64,000 bases of DNA from Chimonanthus salicifolius (Eukaryota; Streptophyta; Magnoliopsida; Laurales; Calycanthaceae), in contig CM023535.1 in assembly GCA_013350335.1 (NCBI GenBank), positions 24,025,746-24,089,745 of the forward strand, written 5' to 3'. The translations under genes were made by a program, and so were the position numbers. The notes beneath the pieces were generated by a model, which was not told the origin of the DNA, made no database searches, and saw nothing but the letters and a program-made list of their open reading frames with translations. How positions within the stretch are numbered: position 1 is the stretch's first letter; every line of letters begins with the position of its first letter. Shown here piece after piece: positions 11,285-24,281 of the stretch.

Positions 11285-12657
11285 ATGAAAATCAAGAGCA
11301 CCTCCTTATCTCCACCTCCCAAAAGAGGAAAAACGACGACTAGTTTCCAAGCCTCTCATTCGGGGAAGAAAATGGCTACGAAAAAGTGACCCCCATAAGA
11401 AATTTTAGAAGAACCTCCCCTTCGCATGAAAGTCCCCTTAGAAATGCCTCATGTAGAGAGACCCTTTAAGCTTCAAGTGTCCAGAATTAGATCTTCCTCA
11501 ATGCCCCTCATTGTCAACTTCAGCCCCAAACCTAACCCTCAACCTCAACTTGAGCCTGAAATTGTGGAAGAAGAATTAGTAGGTGAGGAGAGTGCCTCTG
11601 AGTATAACGAGGGGATTGAATCTGATAATGAAGAAGTAGAAGATGACTTTGAGGGAGAAGAAGCTGAAGTTGGGGAAAATGAAGAAGAAAAGGATGATGG
11701 TGAAGGACCCCATCTCAAACCAATAGTGGATTATGTCTCATTCAAGTCCTTGAACATGGGAAGAAAAAATTGTGCTAAGGACTTGAACACCTGCAAAACC
11801 CTTCGTCACTTAAAGAGAATGGGTTTTCTTAGCTTTTTATAGGTGGTGGAAAACTTATCCCATTAATGGCCAAGAGAATGTATTGCTCAATCAAGAGGTA
11901 CCCTGCAAAGAACTACATTTTGATTGAATTTCAAGATGGGACAACTGGATTAATTACCCAGCAACTAGTTTCTGAACTTATTGGAATACCTATCTTTGAA
12001 AATAGATTTCTTCCCATTATCCCCAGGACTATTCCTCTGAAGGAAAGGAATAAGTTTGCAAAGAAGTTGTGTGGGAAGAGAGTTGAGTGGAAGAGAGAGA
12101 TCTGGTTGATAGATGGAGACATGCTCCCAGAGTACAGAGTACTGCATTTCCTATTCTGCTACAATGTCTATCCTCGGCATGGCAACAAAGTTGATATGAA
12201 CAGTTGCATGATTCATCTCCTCTACAGAGTTGCTATGGGAAAGAAATCATGTCTTCCAACTTGGATGTGTGCTACGATGACCAAGTATTGGAAATCTTCA
12301 AGGTCAAGTCATCCTCCATTCTACTATCTGATGTATAGACTTGCACTACACTTTGGTGTCAAGCCTTCGAAGAATGGAGTCCCAACTTGCACCAGAATGA
12401 TTGACGCTGCTGCTATCACAAAATGTTTGGGTGATGAGCTCTTCCAGTCCATTTTTGAACCCGATGCAGCTGCCTCAGTTGGCCGTCCCTCCTCTTCTAT
12501 CCTTGTGTTCGATGAAGAAGAATCTGAAGAAGAAGTAGACGGACCTACACTTGACCTTGCCAGTCAGGGAGAGGGTCGCCTTCAAGTACTCTCAAATCAA
12601 CAAAATGAGAGATTTGCAGCAATTGAAGGAAGACTTAATGCATTGGCAAAGTTCTTG
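11285..12657 (+). pseudogene. ORF resembling the putative plant transposon protein domain, broken
   Basis: A probable start at 11285 (MKIKSTSLSPPPKRGK) is basic. The frame has in-frame stops at 11387 and 11399, then runs open through a proline-rich and strongly acidic linker (11426-11842, EEELVGEESASEYNEG and similar). A frameshift near 11842 leads to an open segment 11866-12657. That segment (IEFQDGTTGLITQQLVSEL, LPEYRVLHFLFCYNVYPRHG, MIHLLYRVAMGKKSCLP, FYYLMYRLALHFGVKP) resembles in pattern the 'putative plant transposon protein' domain found in many retrotransposon-associated plant ORFs. Its biochemical role is unknown to me. The C-terminus runs into the LTR of the next element (from 12658), so the natural end is missing. 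Domain assignment is by pattern only. Confidence 0.5.
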
Positions 12658-13213
12658 AAGGGAGTGGCGGCGACGCCTAGGGGAAGAGGGAGGATTAGGG
12701 TTTATCGAGGAGAGGGAAGAAGAAAGAAATTAGAGAGAGGAAAGAGATAGAAAGAGAAAAGAAAGAGGCAGCGGTCAAAGGGGGTTTAGGGTTAGAGTTC
12801 TAATGAAAAGGGGAAGAAGAAAAAGAGGATGAGAGGGACGCGGCGGCACTGTAGCGAGCTGCTACAGTGTTGCGCGGAGAAAGGGGTATCACCGATTAGA
12901 GTTTTGGGAGAAGGAGTTTTAACTTAGGATTTTTCTCTTTCTTTTTAAAAGGAGTGACAAAAATAAAATCTTAAATTTTCCAAAGAAAATAAAAAAATTA
13001 AAACTCATTAAAAATCAAACGTCGAACATCGGGGAAGATAACGTGTGATTTTCAAACTTTTTACATGATAAAATATTCAATAATTCAAAATTATCAAAGT
13101 TCCCTTTGAGTGTTTGAAGTCAAAATCGGCAAACCAGGACCCAACACGGGGCCCACACTCTCCCCACTGCTACTAAGACCCCAAAACTCCAAAAATCAGG
13201 TCGGGTCGTTATA
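12658..13213 (-). repeat. Truncated 3' LTR of decayed chromovirus
   Basis: It matches 18092-18672 along its length, including GGGGAAGAGGG, a GGGTTTAGGGTTAG stretch, the imperfect palindrome CACTGTAGCGAGCTGCTACAG and the final CGGGTCGTTATA. The leftmost part of the LTR is missing. Confidence 0.7.
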
Positions 13214-13629
13214 ATACTACCCCTTTTAAGGAATTTCGTCCTCGAAATTCAAACTGCACTCAAAACTAATCTAATACTTTGCAAGTAAAACTCAGGTAAA
13301 AACTATTTTTATACAGCTGAAACTCACTCTCAAGCCAATCTTCTCGCGACAAGATGATGCCACCACACCCAATCCAATGAAACAACCCTACCACGAAGCA
13401 GCACGAACGATTGAGCAACATGGACAATAGTCTATACTACTCTCAAAACCAATCGTCTCTACCTGACAAATGTCATTTGCTCAATGGTCATTCTGATCAT
13501 ACTTGGTTCCGACAAAGTTGCATCTAGGTCTCCACCCAACACTAGGACAATCTATATAGTTGGTCACATAGTGCCTCACACAAAACTATCAAAACGCCAG
13601 TCTGCCGCTGCTGTCGTATTCAAACTCTA

Positions 13630-14230
13630 TCAGGAACCAACAATCCTCCTAGCTTTCCTCATAATCAAGGGCGTCAAAATATAAGACATGTCCTTTGGAA
13701 CCTGTATGGTCTGACCTGACCGACTGTCTATCCACATATAGTCCTTTGAGCTGAAACACAACTGAGCATACAACTCTCTATAACATTGTCTGATCTGATG
13801 GGCATAACTTAAATCTCGATTTGACATTGTTGACCCGGGCATCTCGCACAGACTAGTTCTTTGCTCAACACAAACCTGTCCAAAAGTCTCCAAGAAATCG
13901 ATCATCCTCAACCTTAGGAGATAGGTGAGTTCTGCCAATCTATCCACTACCACCCATACAGCTAATCCATGATGAAGAAGGAGTCGAAGTGTTTACACAC
14001 GGTATCCATGCTGAGCAGCCACTAATCTGCTCTGCAGAGTCAAGTCACCATCTGGTCTCACTGTCTAGTTATCTGGCCCACTGCCACACGTCATAGAGTC
14101 CCATAGTCTGACCATCCCTGTACCTGAACGTTGAATCTCCAAGGCTTTTCCACTCAACACTGGTTGAACTACCAAACTGTATAGATTGGTGCTCTAGTCT
14201 CTGCACCTGATCAACAATCACTCCATGAAA
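13630..14230 (-). pseudogene. Heavily mutated gypsy integrase remnant
   Basis: The minus strand reads VWVVVDRLAELTYLLRL, matching the chromovirus integrase block VVVDRLTKSAHFLPV. Further on it reads SNRDLSYAHQI and QLCFSSKDYMWIDSRSGQTIQV, alignable to the conserved SDRDPRF and QLSFSTAYHPQTDGQSERTIQ blocks. Upstream, SGKALEIQRSGTGMVRLWDS aligns loosely to the PIPEWKWEHISMDF block. Stops, shifts and many substitutions make it dead. The last ~400 bases before the LTR (13215-13630) should be the integrase C-terminal region but are barely recognisable. Confidence 0.6.
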
Positions 14231-15940
14231 CTTCATCCGTCATGTCCGCTTCATACTCGATCCTTCCTAAACAACCAAGTACTCAAAACCACGAAGATGT
14301 GGGTATACTCAGAACCTCCCTCAACACAAACAGATACCTCTAACCCGAGCACAACATCATCGCCATCCATCCCGAACTATGAGTGAAAAAGTTCTGCTCA
14401 TCAATCTCAAGCCGTCTCGCACCAGAAGCCACCAATTATCCATCCTATATCAGTATACAACTCTTACCATCCCTGGAAACATCACAATAAATTGCACAGC
14501 TGCGGCCTTTCTCTGTCTCTGGTACAACCATCACTAAAGTGGTCGTTTGCCTCCACTCAAGAAAAACTGATTCACTACCTTCCTACCAAGAACTGACCTC
14601 TTTCTCTCGCCAATTTAACTGTAAGCACAGCCACCTGGAGTAATCTGAATAAACTGATAGAAACGACCATTGCCTCATCCTGACAAACCTGCCACACTAC
14701 TTGCCGAAACCACATGGTCGGACAATTGTACCTCTGGAGTCAAAACTTGCATCTGACAAGGTCCCAAATGAAAACACATTATCGAGAAGCATCAGGGATC
14801 TTCTCAACTGTCTCAACAAGTCGTCAATCCTCGATAGAAGATCCTCACCCTACTCTGTAGCTCTACTCAGTCGCCGACCACTGGCACAAAACCTCACCGA
14901 GTCATCACTCTCCTTCGCCAACAAAATCGGTGTGTCCTCAAGTGAAAAAGTTGGGTGAAATGGTCCCACTGACTCTAGCCCATGAGTCTGGTCTCTAAGC
15001 CCAACACCTTTATCAGTGTCATCCAATCGAAGGTATTTGAGGTGGGTGTGGCACTGAGAACAAATAAACAATGAAATCAAACCTTAACGTGGCAGTGATT
15101 CTGCCAACATCCGTGGAGAAGACTCGAGATCTCACACACCGCGTCGGGCATCTCAACGCCTGGCATCCCAGTGCCATCTCAACTCAAACTGATCGACAAG
15201 CCACACCACTCTGCATTGTAACCAGATCCCTCAACATCATGCGTGATGTTAAGTCCATGCCTCTCAATAAAACACCCCCAACGAGTAAGAGATCTGTCTT
15301 AGATCATAATACACTATTAGTAATCTTGCACAATACTTGCCACTCTCTCCAACGGAGACCTGATCAACAAGGCGTCTCCATCACATTTACTCCTAAAATC
15401 AAACCACGGCAACGCTTACAGTCACTGAGATAGGGAGATATCTGAAATGGTCAAGTCTTCGAATCCAAAAATAGAGAAGCACAAACACATCACTCAGATC
15501 CATAGAATGTATTGACCCACACGAGGGTGCCACTGCCACACTCTGACCACTGTACAATGGTCACACTCTGTTCAAATTCCTTGACCTTCCGTCAGCAAGA
15601 TATTTTGGATCTTGAGCATACACACATTGACTGCGAAGATAAACAATATGCTCACCAATACTTTTCTCTCCAAAGTCTCTATCATAGGTCGGGGAATCTC
15701 TAAGGTCTCCGGGTTACTGTCCCTGGTACGGGTTCTCCTACTTTAACAAGTGCTCATTCTGGTCGCCGATCCACAAGGCAAAATCTGATCACTTGATACT
15801 AGGTGAGTATCCAAAGCAAAACACATCTCTAACACTCAACATCAAGGGCAGCTCCATCAAGCTCACCACAACAACCTAGGGAAGTCCAAACATTACCCAT
15901 GGAACTCGGCTCCATCCACCTTATCACACAGGGGATGAAC
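14231..15940 (-). other. Unresolved interior of decayed chromovirus
   Basis: By position this should contain RNase H, reverse transcriptase or LTR of the minus-strand element. I could not recognise conserved motifs on either strand. Plus-strand open frames here have no family features and are not called. Confidence 0.3.
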
Positions 15941-15942
15941 CT

Positions 15943-16374
15943 AATCCTCAGCCTACTCGGTCATCCGGGAATCACAAACCATACCAGCGGGAGTTATCCC
16001 TCACCGCACCATTCCTCAACCAATGAGCGGGCAAGCACATCCTTAGCCTACTTGGTCATCCGGGGGTCACAAACCATACCAGCGGGAGTTGTCCATCATC
16101 GCATCATCCATCGACCAATGAGCGGGCGAGCACATCCTCATCCTACTCGGTCATCCGGGGCTCACAAATCATACAAGTAGGAGCTGTCCCTCACCTCATC
16201 ATCCTTCGACTAATGAGCGGGCAAGCACATCCTCAGCCTACTCGGTCATCCAGGGATCACAAATCATACTAGCAGGAACTGTCCCTCACCATATCATCCA
16301 TCCACCAATGAGCGGGCAAGCACATCCTCAGCCTACTCGGTCATCCGAGGACCACAAACCACCATCCCACCTTC
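15943..16374. repeat. 95-bp tandem repeat, about 4.5 copies
   Basis: The anchor GCCTACTCGGTCATCC recurs at 15951, 16046 (one change), 16141 (start altered), 16236 and 16331, an exact 95-base period. Each unit also holds CACAAA.CATAC, CCCTCACC and AATGAGCGGGCAAGCACATCC. It lies inside the decayed chromovirus and diverges between copies, so the expansion is old. Confidence 0.85.
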
Positions 16375-18091
16375 TAGTCTCCCCCCGGTGAACTACTCTA
16401 CCCATTAGACCAATGGGGACGCCTCATCCACCACTCACTTGGATAGCGTGTCTGTGATGACCTCTAAGTCGGCGTTGGACGAGCTAACACTCAACCCCAG
16501 AACTTCCCAAAGGTTTCCATGACCACCCCACAGCATGTCCCTCTTAGGACTCTCGGGCACCTCGCCCTCCAAACTGGACCACAGCTCCCTCATAGGTGTG
16601 TTTGAAGATCACACCTGACAATCTAACCCATGCCAGGAAATACTTCAACCCATGTCCAATCACCGGGTAGCCCATAGTCCAACCACACTTCCACTGCGCA
16701 GTTCCACACAACATCCCCACCCTAACTACCCGACAAGCTAGGGGGAGTCTCTAGATCCTGATATTGCCTACTACACATGCCCCCACCGGCATCCCACATA
16801 TGCTAACTATATGTATGCACAATTACCTCTACATCTAAACATGCTATTAACATAGTTCATCACATAATAATCAGGTGTATACATCACTATTTATACTGGC
16901 TGGCATGTTAACATCCAAACATGTTGTAATGTCTTGTAGTCCAAACTAATTATTACATAATCATATAGCATATTATCAACAGGACATATCACACAATAAT
17001 CAGGTATATACCACCACATATCACATGCTCGCATGTTGGCATCTTAACATATTATCAACAAAAATAAACTCTAACATGTCACTACACAATCAATCAATCA
17101 TGACATCAAATAAGCAACTCATATATGCCTCTGCAAGCATCGGATACGAATACCCCGGATGGGGACTCGCCATGTAATGGTATCAACAGTTCCCTTGCCG
17201 AGTGGCTCATAATAACGGGGACCCCCATTCGCCGTATTCTGCACCCGTACATTTGATAAAGTAGTAATATGCATAGATGCATGCTAAGAACGGTGGTAAG
17301 TTCCCTCACTTGTGTGTGTTTTGAAATCAACTTTGAGAAATCGGGTCCACTGGGTTGAAGGGGGCTCGATCTGATGAAAAAGAAATATAAGGATCGACAA
17401 ACAGGTTAAAATGGGTTAAAACAAGTCTGGGCCACAAACGGGCCCAAAATGGGCCGAACAGGGCCCAAAACGGAAAACCAGATCCAAAACTAGTTCGGGA
17501 TTGGGCCTAAAACTGAAAATTGGATCTAAAATGGGCCGCATATGAGAATTGGTCTTTAAGATGGGCCGGGCCCAAAGCTGGGCCGAACTAGGTCGGGGCT
17601 TGAAATCGTGCTGGGCCAGTTAGAATTGGGCCAAGCATGAGGCGGGCTGGGCCTGACTGGCCGAGTCGGTTTTGGGTCTAGCTGGGCCTGGCTTAAATGC
17701 CAAGTCCGCTGGGCTACATAGGGGACTGGGCTTAGGTTTCCCGAAACTGAACTCGGCCGAGTCAACTCGGTGACTTGACTGAGTTGGCTCAGCAACCCAT
17801 TTGGGAAACCAGCAAATTGAGGGAAAGAGGGGGAAAAGAAGGTAAAGGATGGAAAATAGGAGAAAATAGAGAAAAAGGAAGGAGAAAAAAAAAAAAAGAG
17901 GTAGCTGAGATCGGATTCCGACGGCGGCGAAGAATCTGGAATCTGGCAGATCTGATGGAACTGGGGCTGCTCAGGCCAAGAAGGAGGGGAGAGCGGTGGC
18001 GGAGAATCGGGGTTAGAGATCGGGCTGAGAGTAAGAAGAGAGAGACACAAAGAGAGAAGAAAAGAGAAGATCGAGAGAGAGAGAGAGAGAG
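16375..18091 (-). other. Probable LTR interior of decayed chromovirus
   Basis: No coding motifs. 17400-17760 is dense in GGGCCCAAA/TGGGCCGAA-type words. 17800-18092 is strongly purine-rich and ends in a GA repeat (about 18070-18088). It sits directly against the recognisable LTR repeat, so it is probably the rest of the 5' LTR; there is no second copy in the window to prove it. Confidence 0.35.
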
Positions 18092-18672
18092 AAGGGAGTG
18101 GCGGAGGTGCCTAGGGGAAGAGGGAAGATTAAGGTTTACCGAGGAGAGGGAAGAAGAAAGAAATTAGAGAGAGGAAAGAGATCTAAAGAGAAGAGAGAAA
18201 AGAGAGGAGACGACAGCCAAGGGGGGTTTAGGGTTAGGGTTTTGATGAAAGAGGGAAGAAGAAAAGGAGGATGAGAGGCGTGAGAGAGAGAGGGGCGTGG
18301 CGGCACTATAGCGAACTGCTACAGTCCTGCGCGGAAAAAGGGGTATCACCGATTAAGGTTTGGGGGAGGGGGTTTTAAGTTAGGATTTTTCTCTTCTTTT
18401 TTTTTAAAGGAGAGATAAAAATAAAATCTTAATTTTCCAAAGAAAATAAATAAATTAAAACTCATTAAAAATCAAACGTAGAACATCCGGGAAGATAACG
18501 TGTGATTTTCAAACTTTTTACATGATAAAATATTCAATAGTTTAAAATTACCAAAGTGCCCTTTGAGTGTATGAACTCAAAATCGGGCAAACCAGGATCC
18601 AACAAGGGGCCCACACTCTCCCCACTGCTACCAAGACCCCAAAACTCTGAAAAATCGAGTCGGGTCATTACA
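18092..18672 (-). repeat. 5' LTR portion of decayed chromovirus
   Basis: Direct repeat partner of 12658-13213. The right end, GGGTCATTACA, gives an LTR beginning TGTAATGACCC on the minus strand. Confidence 0.68.
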
Positions 18673-19551
18673 AAAACTCACTCTTCTTCATCAATGGATG
18701 TGGGTATGTCTTATTATTATTATTATATTTATGATTTTCGCATTAACATTGATCCGTGTTTCAAGCATTAATCGATCAACATCCTGTGGTTATGTCGTTC
18801 GGGTTTGTCGAGCATTAAGTTTAATAATGAATATAATGTATGATTGATTCTCAATGAATAAACTCTGATACTATGATAAGTATTACATGAATATGATTAT
18901 ATTGATAGTGCCCATATAGTAATTACATTTGTAAAGACATTTCTGTTGTATTTCTAAATCTTCACTTCAAATGGCACTACTTCCTGGGCCGATTGTGAAT
19001 TATGTGTGTAGGAACGGATCCATCAAGAGCATGAAAAAACATCAAATATATGAGATTCTAGGCATGAATAGAAGAGCACAGTGAGCCGAATGGGCAGCAC
19101 AAAGTAGCATCGGGCTTTCAAAGTAGGGATACAAATATTTATTAGGCTCAAACCTCATCGGCATGTAAAAATTGAGAAATATCAAGTTGACAAAATGAAT
19201 ATAAGACGATGAGGAATAGATAAATAAACAAAATTAAGATGGGAGAAGTGCATATTACAGTAGATAAGAGGTCTAATTCTAAAAAGTAGAGTTAGAATAG
19301 TTGTATTAGAGATAGTTCAAAAATATCTCTAATAGAAATCAAATTGAGAGAAACTCGTTCGAACTGTTTTGGATATATGAGTAGAAGACAGTACACGGCC
19401 CCAGTATATAAAGTTGAGAGGCTACAAATTGTAGACTATTAAAAATGTAGAGGGAAGGGGTAAAAATAAACTAGACAATGGAGTAACTGAATGTATAATT
19501 TATAATAAAGTAAAATAGAGAAATAAAATTCAAACATTCAACTCCAAATAG
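18673..19551. other. Intergenic or unassigned DNA
   Basis: AT-rich, with a short TTA/TAT repeat near 18710. No gene, repeat boundary or mobile-element signature was recognised. Confidence 0.5.
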
Positions 19552-19556
19552 ATGAG

Positions 19557-21357
19557 TGTTGTGCAAATTTTAAATTTATAACTCGCAAGCCCACGAACCA
19601 TTTATATAGAATAGCGATTAAGTGCGAGGTCGAACCCATCGGAACTTAGGAAAATATATCCGTGAAAATACACCATTGAATTACGTATTTTAAGAACTTT
19701 GAGAAATATGGAGAAAAATCATAAATATGGAGTTATTTATCTAATCTATGAGTTTTAATCTTAATTTAGAATCATTCTAGATTTAAACATAGAATCTAAC
19801 AATTTAACTAATTTTAATTAAGATGGTGGCATTAATATAAAAATATAAACAATCTCAATTTAATTTAAAATATAAAATTAAGATGCAATTAAATTATTTC
19901 CAACCTACTTCATCAATTTCAAATATTTGAGTTTTTATAAACAAAAATAAAATTAAAGACACCTAAACTACCTCTGTACATATTTACAGTGGAACTGGGT
20001 CAAAGAATTATGGAGGCTTTATTTTCCATATTTTAAAAATAATATCAAGGTCTACAATACGGAGCTCATATTTATTATTTATCATGCACTCAAATTCTTC
20101 ATCTATTAAAATCCTCATTATGAAATTTATGAAATCAATTAAAATAAGAAAATTCAAATCCGGCCTTAGGCTAAATAAATTTTCAACTTGTAATTTCGAA
20201 TCTAAAAGTTTTTCTGCTCTTAAAAAGAGCCTTAAACTGAAAAAATCAAGTTCTATTTATCCTAAAGATTTTTTTCTGCTTTCATTGAACAACTTAAAAT
20301 AATTTCTCACATAAATCCATAAAAGGAATTAAAATAAAATCAAACTTTCATCATACAAAAATAAATAAGTGGAAAACTATATTTCTAAGGGTTTTTCTGC
20401 CTTTTAGTTATCAATAAAAATTGGAATTAAGAACTACAATGCATTGGAATTTTGGATTTAAATAATAACAAAATAAAAAGATTCATGAACTTTTTTAATT
20501 TGTAACTAAAATTAATCACATTGACATTGAATTGAAGAAATTAAATAGAAAAAACTAATTACAAAAGAATAAAATAAAATACAAAACACTAACCATAAAA
20601 GAACTCCAAAATTATCACTGCTCCAAAATTCTCAGCCAGGTTCAGTTTTCTCAATGTGAGAGGGCTAGTATTTATAGATGAAAGGAAGTGGAATGAATGG
20701 ATTTGATTCAAAGATTTAAATAAAGCAAGGGACACATGGAGGGTGGATATGATTTGTACTAAATATGAAATGACTTAAAGGAGGCAATGAGCTAAATTCG
20801 TATAAAGAAAGTGGGTGTAGAATCCCGTTTTTTTATACATGTACAATTTTGCAGATCAGTTTTGACCTTTTTAATATCCGAATCAGAAAAAGTCATAAAC
20901 TACAAAGTTGTAGCTCTTGAAGTTTTCTTTCCAACGAAAAAAGAATCAATGTAATCGGATATCGGAGTAGAAATTTATGACCAAAATGCCAAATATGTGT
21001 CAAACCTTCCTTATTTTTTTCCCTTCCTTATTTTCTTTCTCTTTCTTTAATTCACTTGGCAAATTCGAAAATCCTCTTATATTGACTTCTAAATTTCGAA
21101 TTTCCTCTTGAGATAATGAATATAGTATTCACACATGTGGATTTCTTCATGAGCTTTTCTTAATGGGCTCAATAATTGGGCTTGAGGTCCATAATAACTC
21201 ATAATGGGCCCAGGCTTTATATTTAAGCATTTTTTCTGTCATCCTCACTTTTAAACCTGCAAAACACAAAATTATACTAATTAGATAAAATTAAATAAAA
21301 TGAGATACTAACTATAATAAATTAAGAGTAAAATATGTATTTATTTTGCACTCATCA
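19557..21357 (-). repeat. 3' LTR of non-coding Athila-related element
   Basis: Direct repeat of 24282-26080, differing at scattered single bases (for example near 19590 and 20115). It carries at 20857-20948 a module also found in an unrelated gypsy LTR at 55328-55420. Confidence 0.92.
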
Positions 21358-21372
21358 AATACCCCTAAACTT
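21358..21372 (-). other. Polypurine tract
   Basis: On the minus strand AAGTTTAGGGGTATT lies directly before the TGATGAG start of the 3' LTR, the position of the plus-strand primer. Confidence 0.8.
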
Positions 21373-24257
21373 ACATTTTGCTAGTCCTCGAGCAAAACAA
21401 AAACTAAAACTCTAAAAACAAAAATAAAAATCCTAAACTACACCACTTTCGCTGGCACTCTCGATTGTATTTAGCGTATGCAACAAGCCTTTAAACCCCT
21501 ATCTCACCACTAGTGGACGAGTTATAGTCTCGTGAGGGCTTCCAGTGATGATACCCACAAACATCAAATTTCAGCAAAAATATATAAATCAAAATTTAAA
21601 AATCATACAACTCCAAAATTATTTTACAAAACTTATACTCGGAGTGTAGTGTATGATAGCCAATATTAACATAGCCTTCTTTTTCAAAATACGCACAAGT
21701 TGGGCAACCACCAGCTGAAAATACGCTTCGACTCCAAATCTCACAAGATATATCTCAGAAAGACTTTCACACAGAGATTGAGTTAATTTTCTCTCAATAG
21801 TATATGTGAGAGGAATAATATTTCAAGAGCAAATATTCACATATTTACCATCAAAGAACGATTAATAACAAAGAAAAACATAGATCTCATGAAAGGATGT
21901 CATTTTCCTGAGAACGTTGAAATAATACACCATAATTCTTCCTCATCTATTCTCCACTTAAAATACCATATTAACTAAGGATCAATAGGACTTCCTGTAG
22001 GACGAAACGTGACTTAAGACCGGGTCATATCAAAGAAGGATAACAAGACTCTAAAATAAATATTTTGAACAGAAAAGATAGAGGTCTTCAAAATTTTATA
22101 ATGGGATATTATTTCCTCTATTTTTCTTTAACACTCGGAATCTTCAAACCAATTCTTTTCTTTTCAAATTCAATTCTTTTTTTTTTTCACCTTTTTTTTC
22201 ACATCCTTCATTTATGATGTATGGATGTTCCCTTTTTTTTTTTTTCATTGTTGATTTTCTTCTTTCTTTTGCATCTCTTATCATCATATTTTTTTTTTTT
22301 TTCAAGTGCCATAATTTTCTTAGAGTACCATCCCAATAACAATCATCTCTAACCTTTTCTGGACCCTACAATAGGTCACAGATTTTTCAATGTAGACTCA
22401 AACTCCACAACCGGAGTTGGGTATGGATAACATGGCTAATCAATAAAAATAGGCTAAATTACATTCAAGGCTCAAAAGTGGGAACTAATAAGATAACATA
22501 TGACAAAAAATAGGTAGACTTCAAATGCTCAAACAATTCAAAACAATGGCCTATATCACTTCCTAAGCTTAATATGACTATTTCATTAGCTTCAAATAAA
22601 TTCAGAAAAATATCTGGTGTAATAATCCAAAATTTGATGTCATTCTCAGTAATTTGACTAAAATAAAGAATAATGAGATCTTGCGAAACATAATAATCAT
22701 GCGCACATCAAAGAAAATAAGAATTACTTATAACCCTCAGAAAAATAGAATGGCTCAAAAGCTCACTAGGTCACAAGTCTCCACTGGTATTCCTCCAGTG
22801 ATCACTTAACTCATGAATAGTTATCTTTTTCAGTTAATATTAATATGGCTGGTGTAAAGATTTTCAAAGCATAAATTTAACAAAATTCAAATGGAAAAGC
22901 GTGATATAAAAATTTTAATCCACATATTAATGCTTAAATCAAGTATATATATATTTTTTTTTCAACGACAAACACAAAACTGATTTTTTTTTTTTTTTGC
23001 GGACTCAAAGGACTCAAAAAACACAAAATTGACACAATGTAAACCCTCAATACCCCCAAACTTAAATTGAACATTGTCCTCAATGTTCTCTAATCTACAT
23101 TGATCAGTTGCAAATTAGAAGAAAATATCAGAAACGAACAACTAAAAATTCAGAAAAATACCTAAGAGGGCTCTCTTTATTCAAAACCTGCAAAATCAAA
23201 CAGATAACAAAAACACAAACACACAACAAAGACTCTATACGGACACAAAAACAGAAAAACTGACCCAACAAAAATGAAAACCTAAACTAGACATTGACAA
23301 ACATCGACAGATACAAGACTCTAGGCAGACTCACAATCAGAACAACTATTATTATTTTATTTTTTTTATGCAACCTAATCTAACAATGCAATACTCAAAT
23401 TAAATATGCAAACAATAATAAAATAATTAGATTAATGCATGAAACTAATACCTTAATATGCATGAGCAAATTAAATATGCAATTTCTTTTTTTAATTTTT
23501 TTATATGCAAAATAAATACAAGACAACCTAAAAAAATCTATATGAATGCATAAAAAAATTAAAAATTTAAAGAAAAGAGATTTAGGTACTTACCTTAACT
23601 TGTAGTGCTTACTTCCGCAAAAAATTTAGAGTGTACGATTAAAATCCTGCAAAATATAACACTACAAACTTTGGTGAAGATTCTGAATCTCATAAAAAAA
23701 AAAATGCATGAAACCTAATCTAAATGCAATTTCCTAATGTTATAACTAGTGAAGGAAATTAAATGATTGGAACCTAATTAAGAACTCTAAATTAAATTAA
23801 GACCATAAAAATTTCTAAATTAATATCCACCAAATTAATCTAAATCAGATTTTCAAATAAGTTCAAAGTTGATCCAAATTTTTTTCTTTTCCTTTCTTTT
23901 TGAAACTTTTTAGCTGGAACTTTCCAAATTTGGATCTACTTTCTAAAATTAGAACATGACTAAATTGGATTAAAATTCTAAGATTAGAAAATGCTAAAAA
24001 TAGAAAATAGATATTTTTGGAAGTTTCTAAAAATAGGAATCTCCAAAAATAAAAAAAAATTCTAAATTTAACAATGATTCCAAATTTAGATAATCTCTTG
24101 ATTATTTTTAGAACTTTTAAATAAGGTAACCTTCTAAAATTAGAATTTCAAAGAAAATAGAAACTGCTAATTTTAAAGAGTTGCCAAAAATAGATATTTC
24201 TAAAATTAACATTATTTCTAAAAATAAATAATTCAATGGCGATTTTTTTTTTTAAGT
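21373..24257 (-). other. Non-coding interior of Athila-related element
   Basis: Matches, in reverse complement, the element at 12-8739: 21640-21775 to 6530-6660, the segment near 22640 to ~5690, and 23590-23720 to 1940-2055. No coding domain was seen. Long T runs occur at 22177-22320 and 22986-23000. A second purine-tract-like word (minus strand TTTAAGTTTGGGGGTATT) lies near 23052-23069. The bases 23800-24240 are filled with short motifs of the kind TTCTAAAATTAGAA. Confidence 0.75.
23594..23646 (-). other. Possible mini-exon in leader, counterpart of 1998-2047
   Basis: On the minus strand TTTTGCAG precedes a 53-base segment that is followed by GTAAGT. The sequence and both splice-like borders correspond to those in the related element's leader. 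Splicing is inferred. Confidence 0.4.
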
Positions 24258-24275
24258 TCCCCGGCAACGGCGCCA
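24258..24275 (-). other. Primer binding site, tRNA-Asp
   Basis: The minus strand reads TGGCGCCGTTGCCGGGGA, complementary to the 3' end of tRNA-Asp, six bases inside the 5' LTR. Confidence 0.92.
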
Positions 24276-24281
24276 AAAACT

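Larger units (their letters stand above)
12658..18672 (-). mobile_element. Decayed minus-strand chromovirus (Tekay/Del-like) element
   Basis: Direct repeats 12658-13213 and 18092-18672 are the shared parts of two LTRs. To the right of the left copy, on the minus strand, comes the sequence AATTTCGAGGACGAAATTCC followed by AAAAGGGGTAGTA, the usual pol end plus purine tract of chromoviruses. The integrase remnant (13630-14230) reads on the minus strand. The right repeat ends GTCATTACA, i.e. the minus-strand LTR starts TGTAATGACCCGA; the left copy has the terminal CA mutated to TA. The left LTR is truncated at 12658, where it joins another ORF. No clear primer site was found, so the inner border of the right LTR is unknown; it probably reaches well left of 18092. 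Confidence 0.65.

Noticed and set aside
14701..15703. Plus-strand frames in the decayed chromovirus
   Set aside because: No family features and located opposite an expected minus-strand polyprotein.
18224..18246. Telomere-like GGGTTTAGGGTTAGGG, also at 12780
   Set aside because: Only about two units, part of an LTR present in both copies; not an interstitial telomere tract.
20084..20302. 72-codon frame present twice (also 24809-25027)
   Set aside because: It lies in both LTR copies, so its duplication reflects the LTRs; composition is Lys/Ser-rich from AT-rich DNA with no family features.
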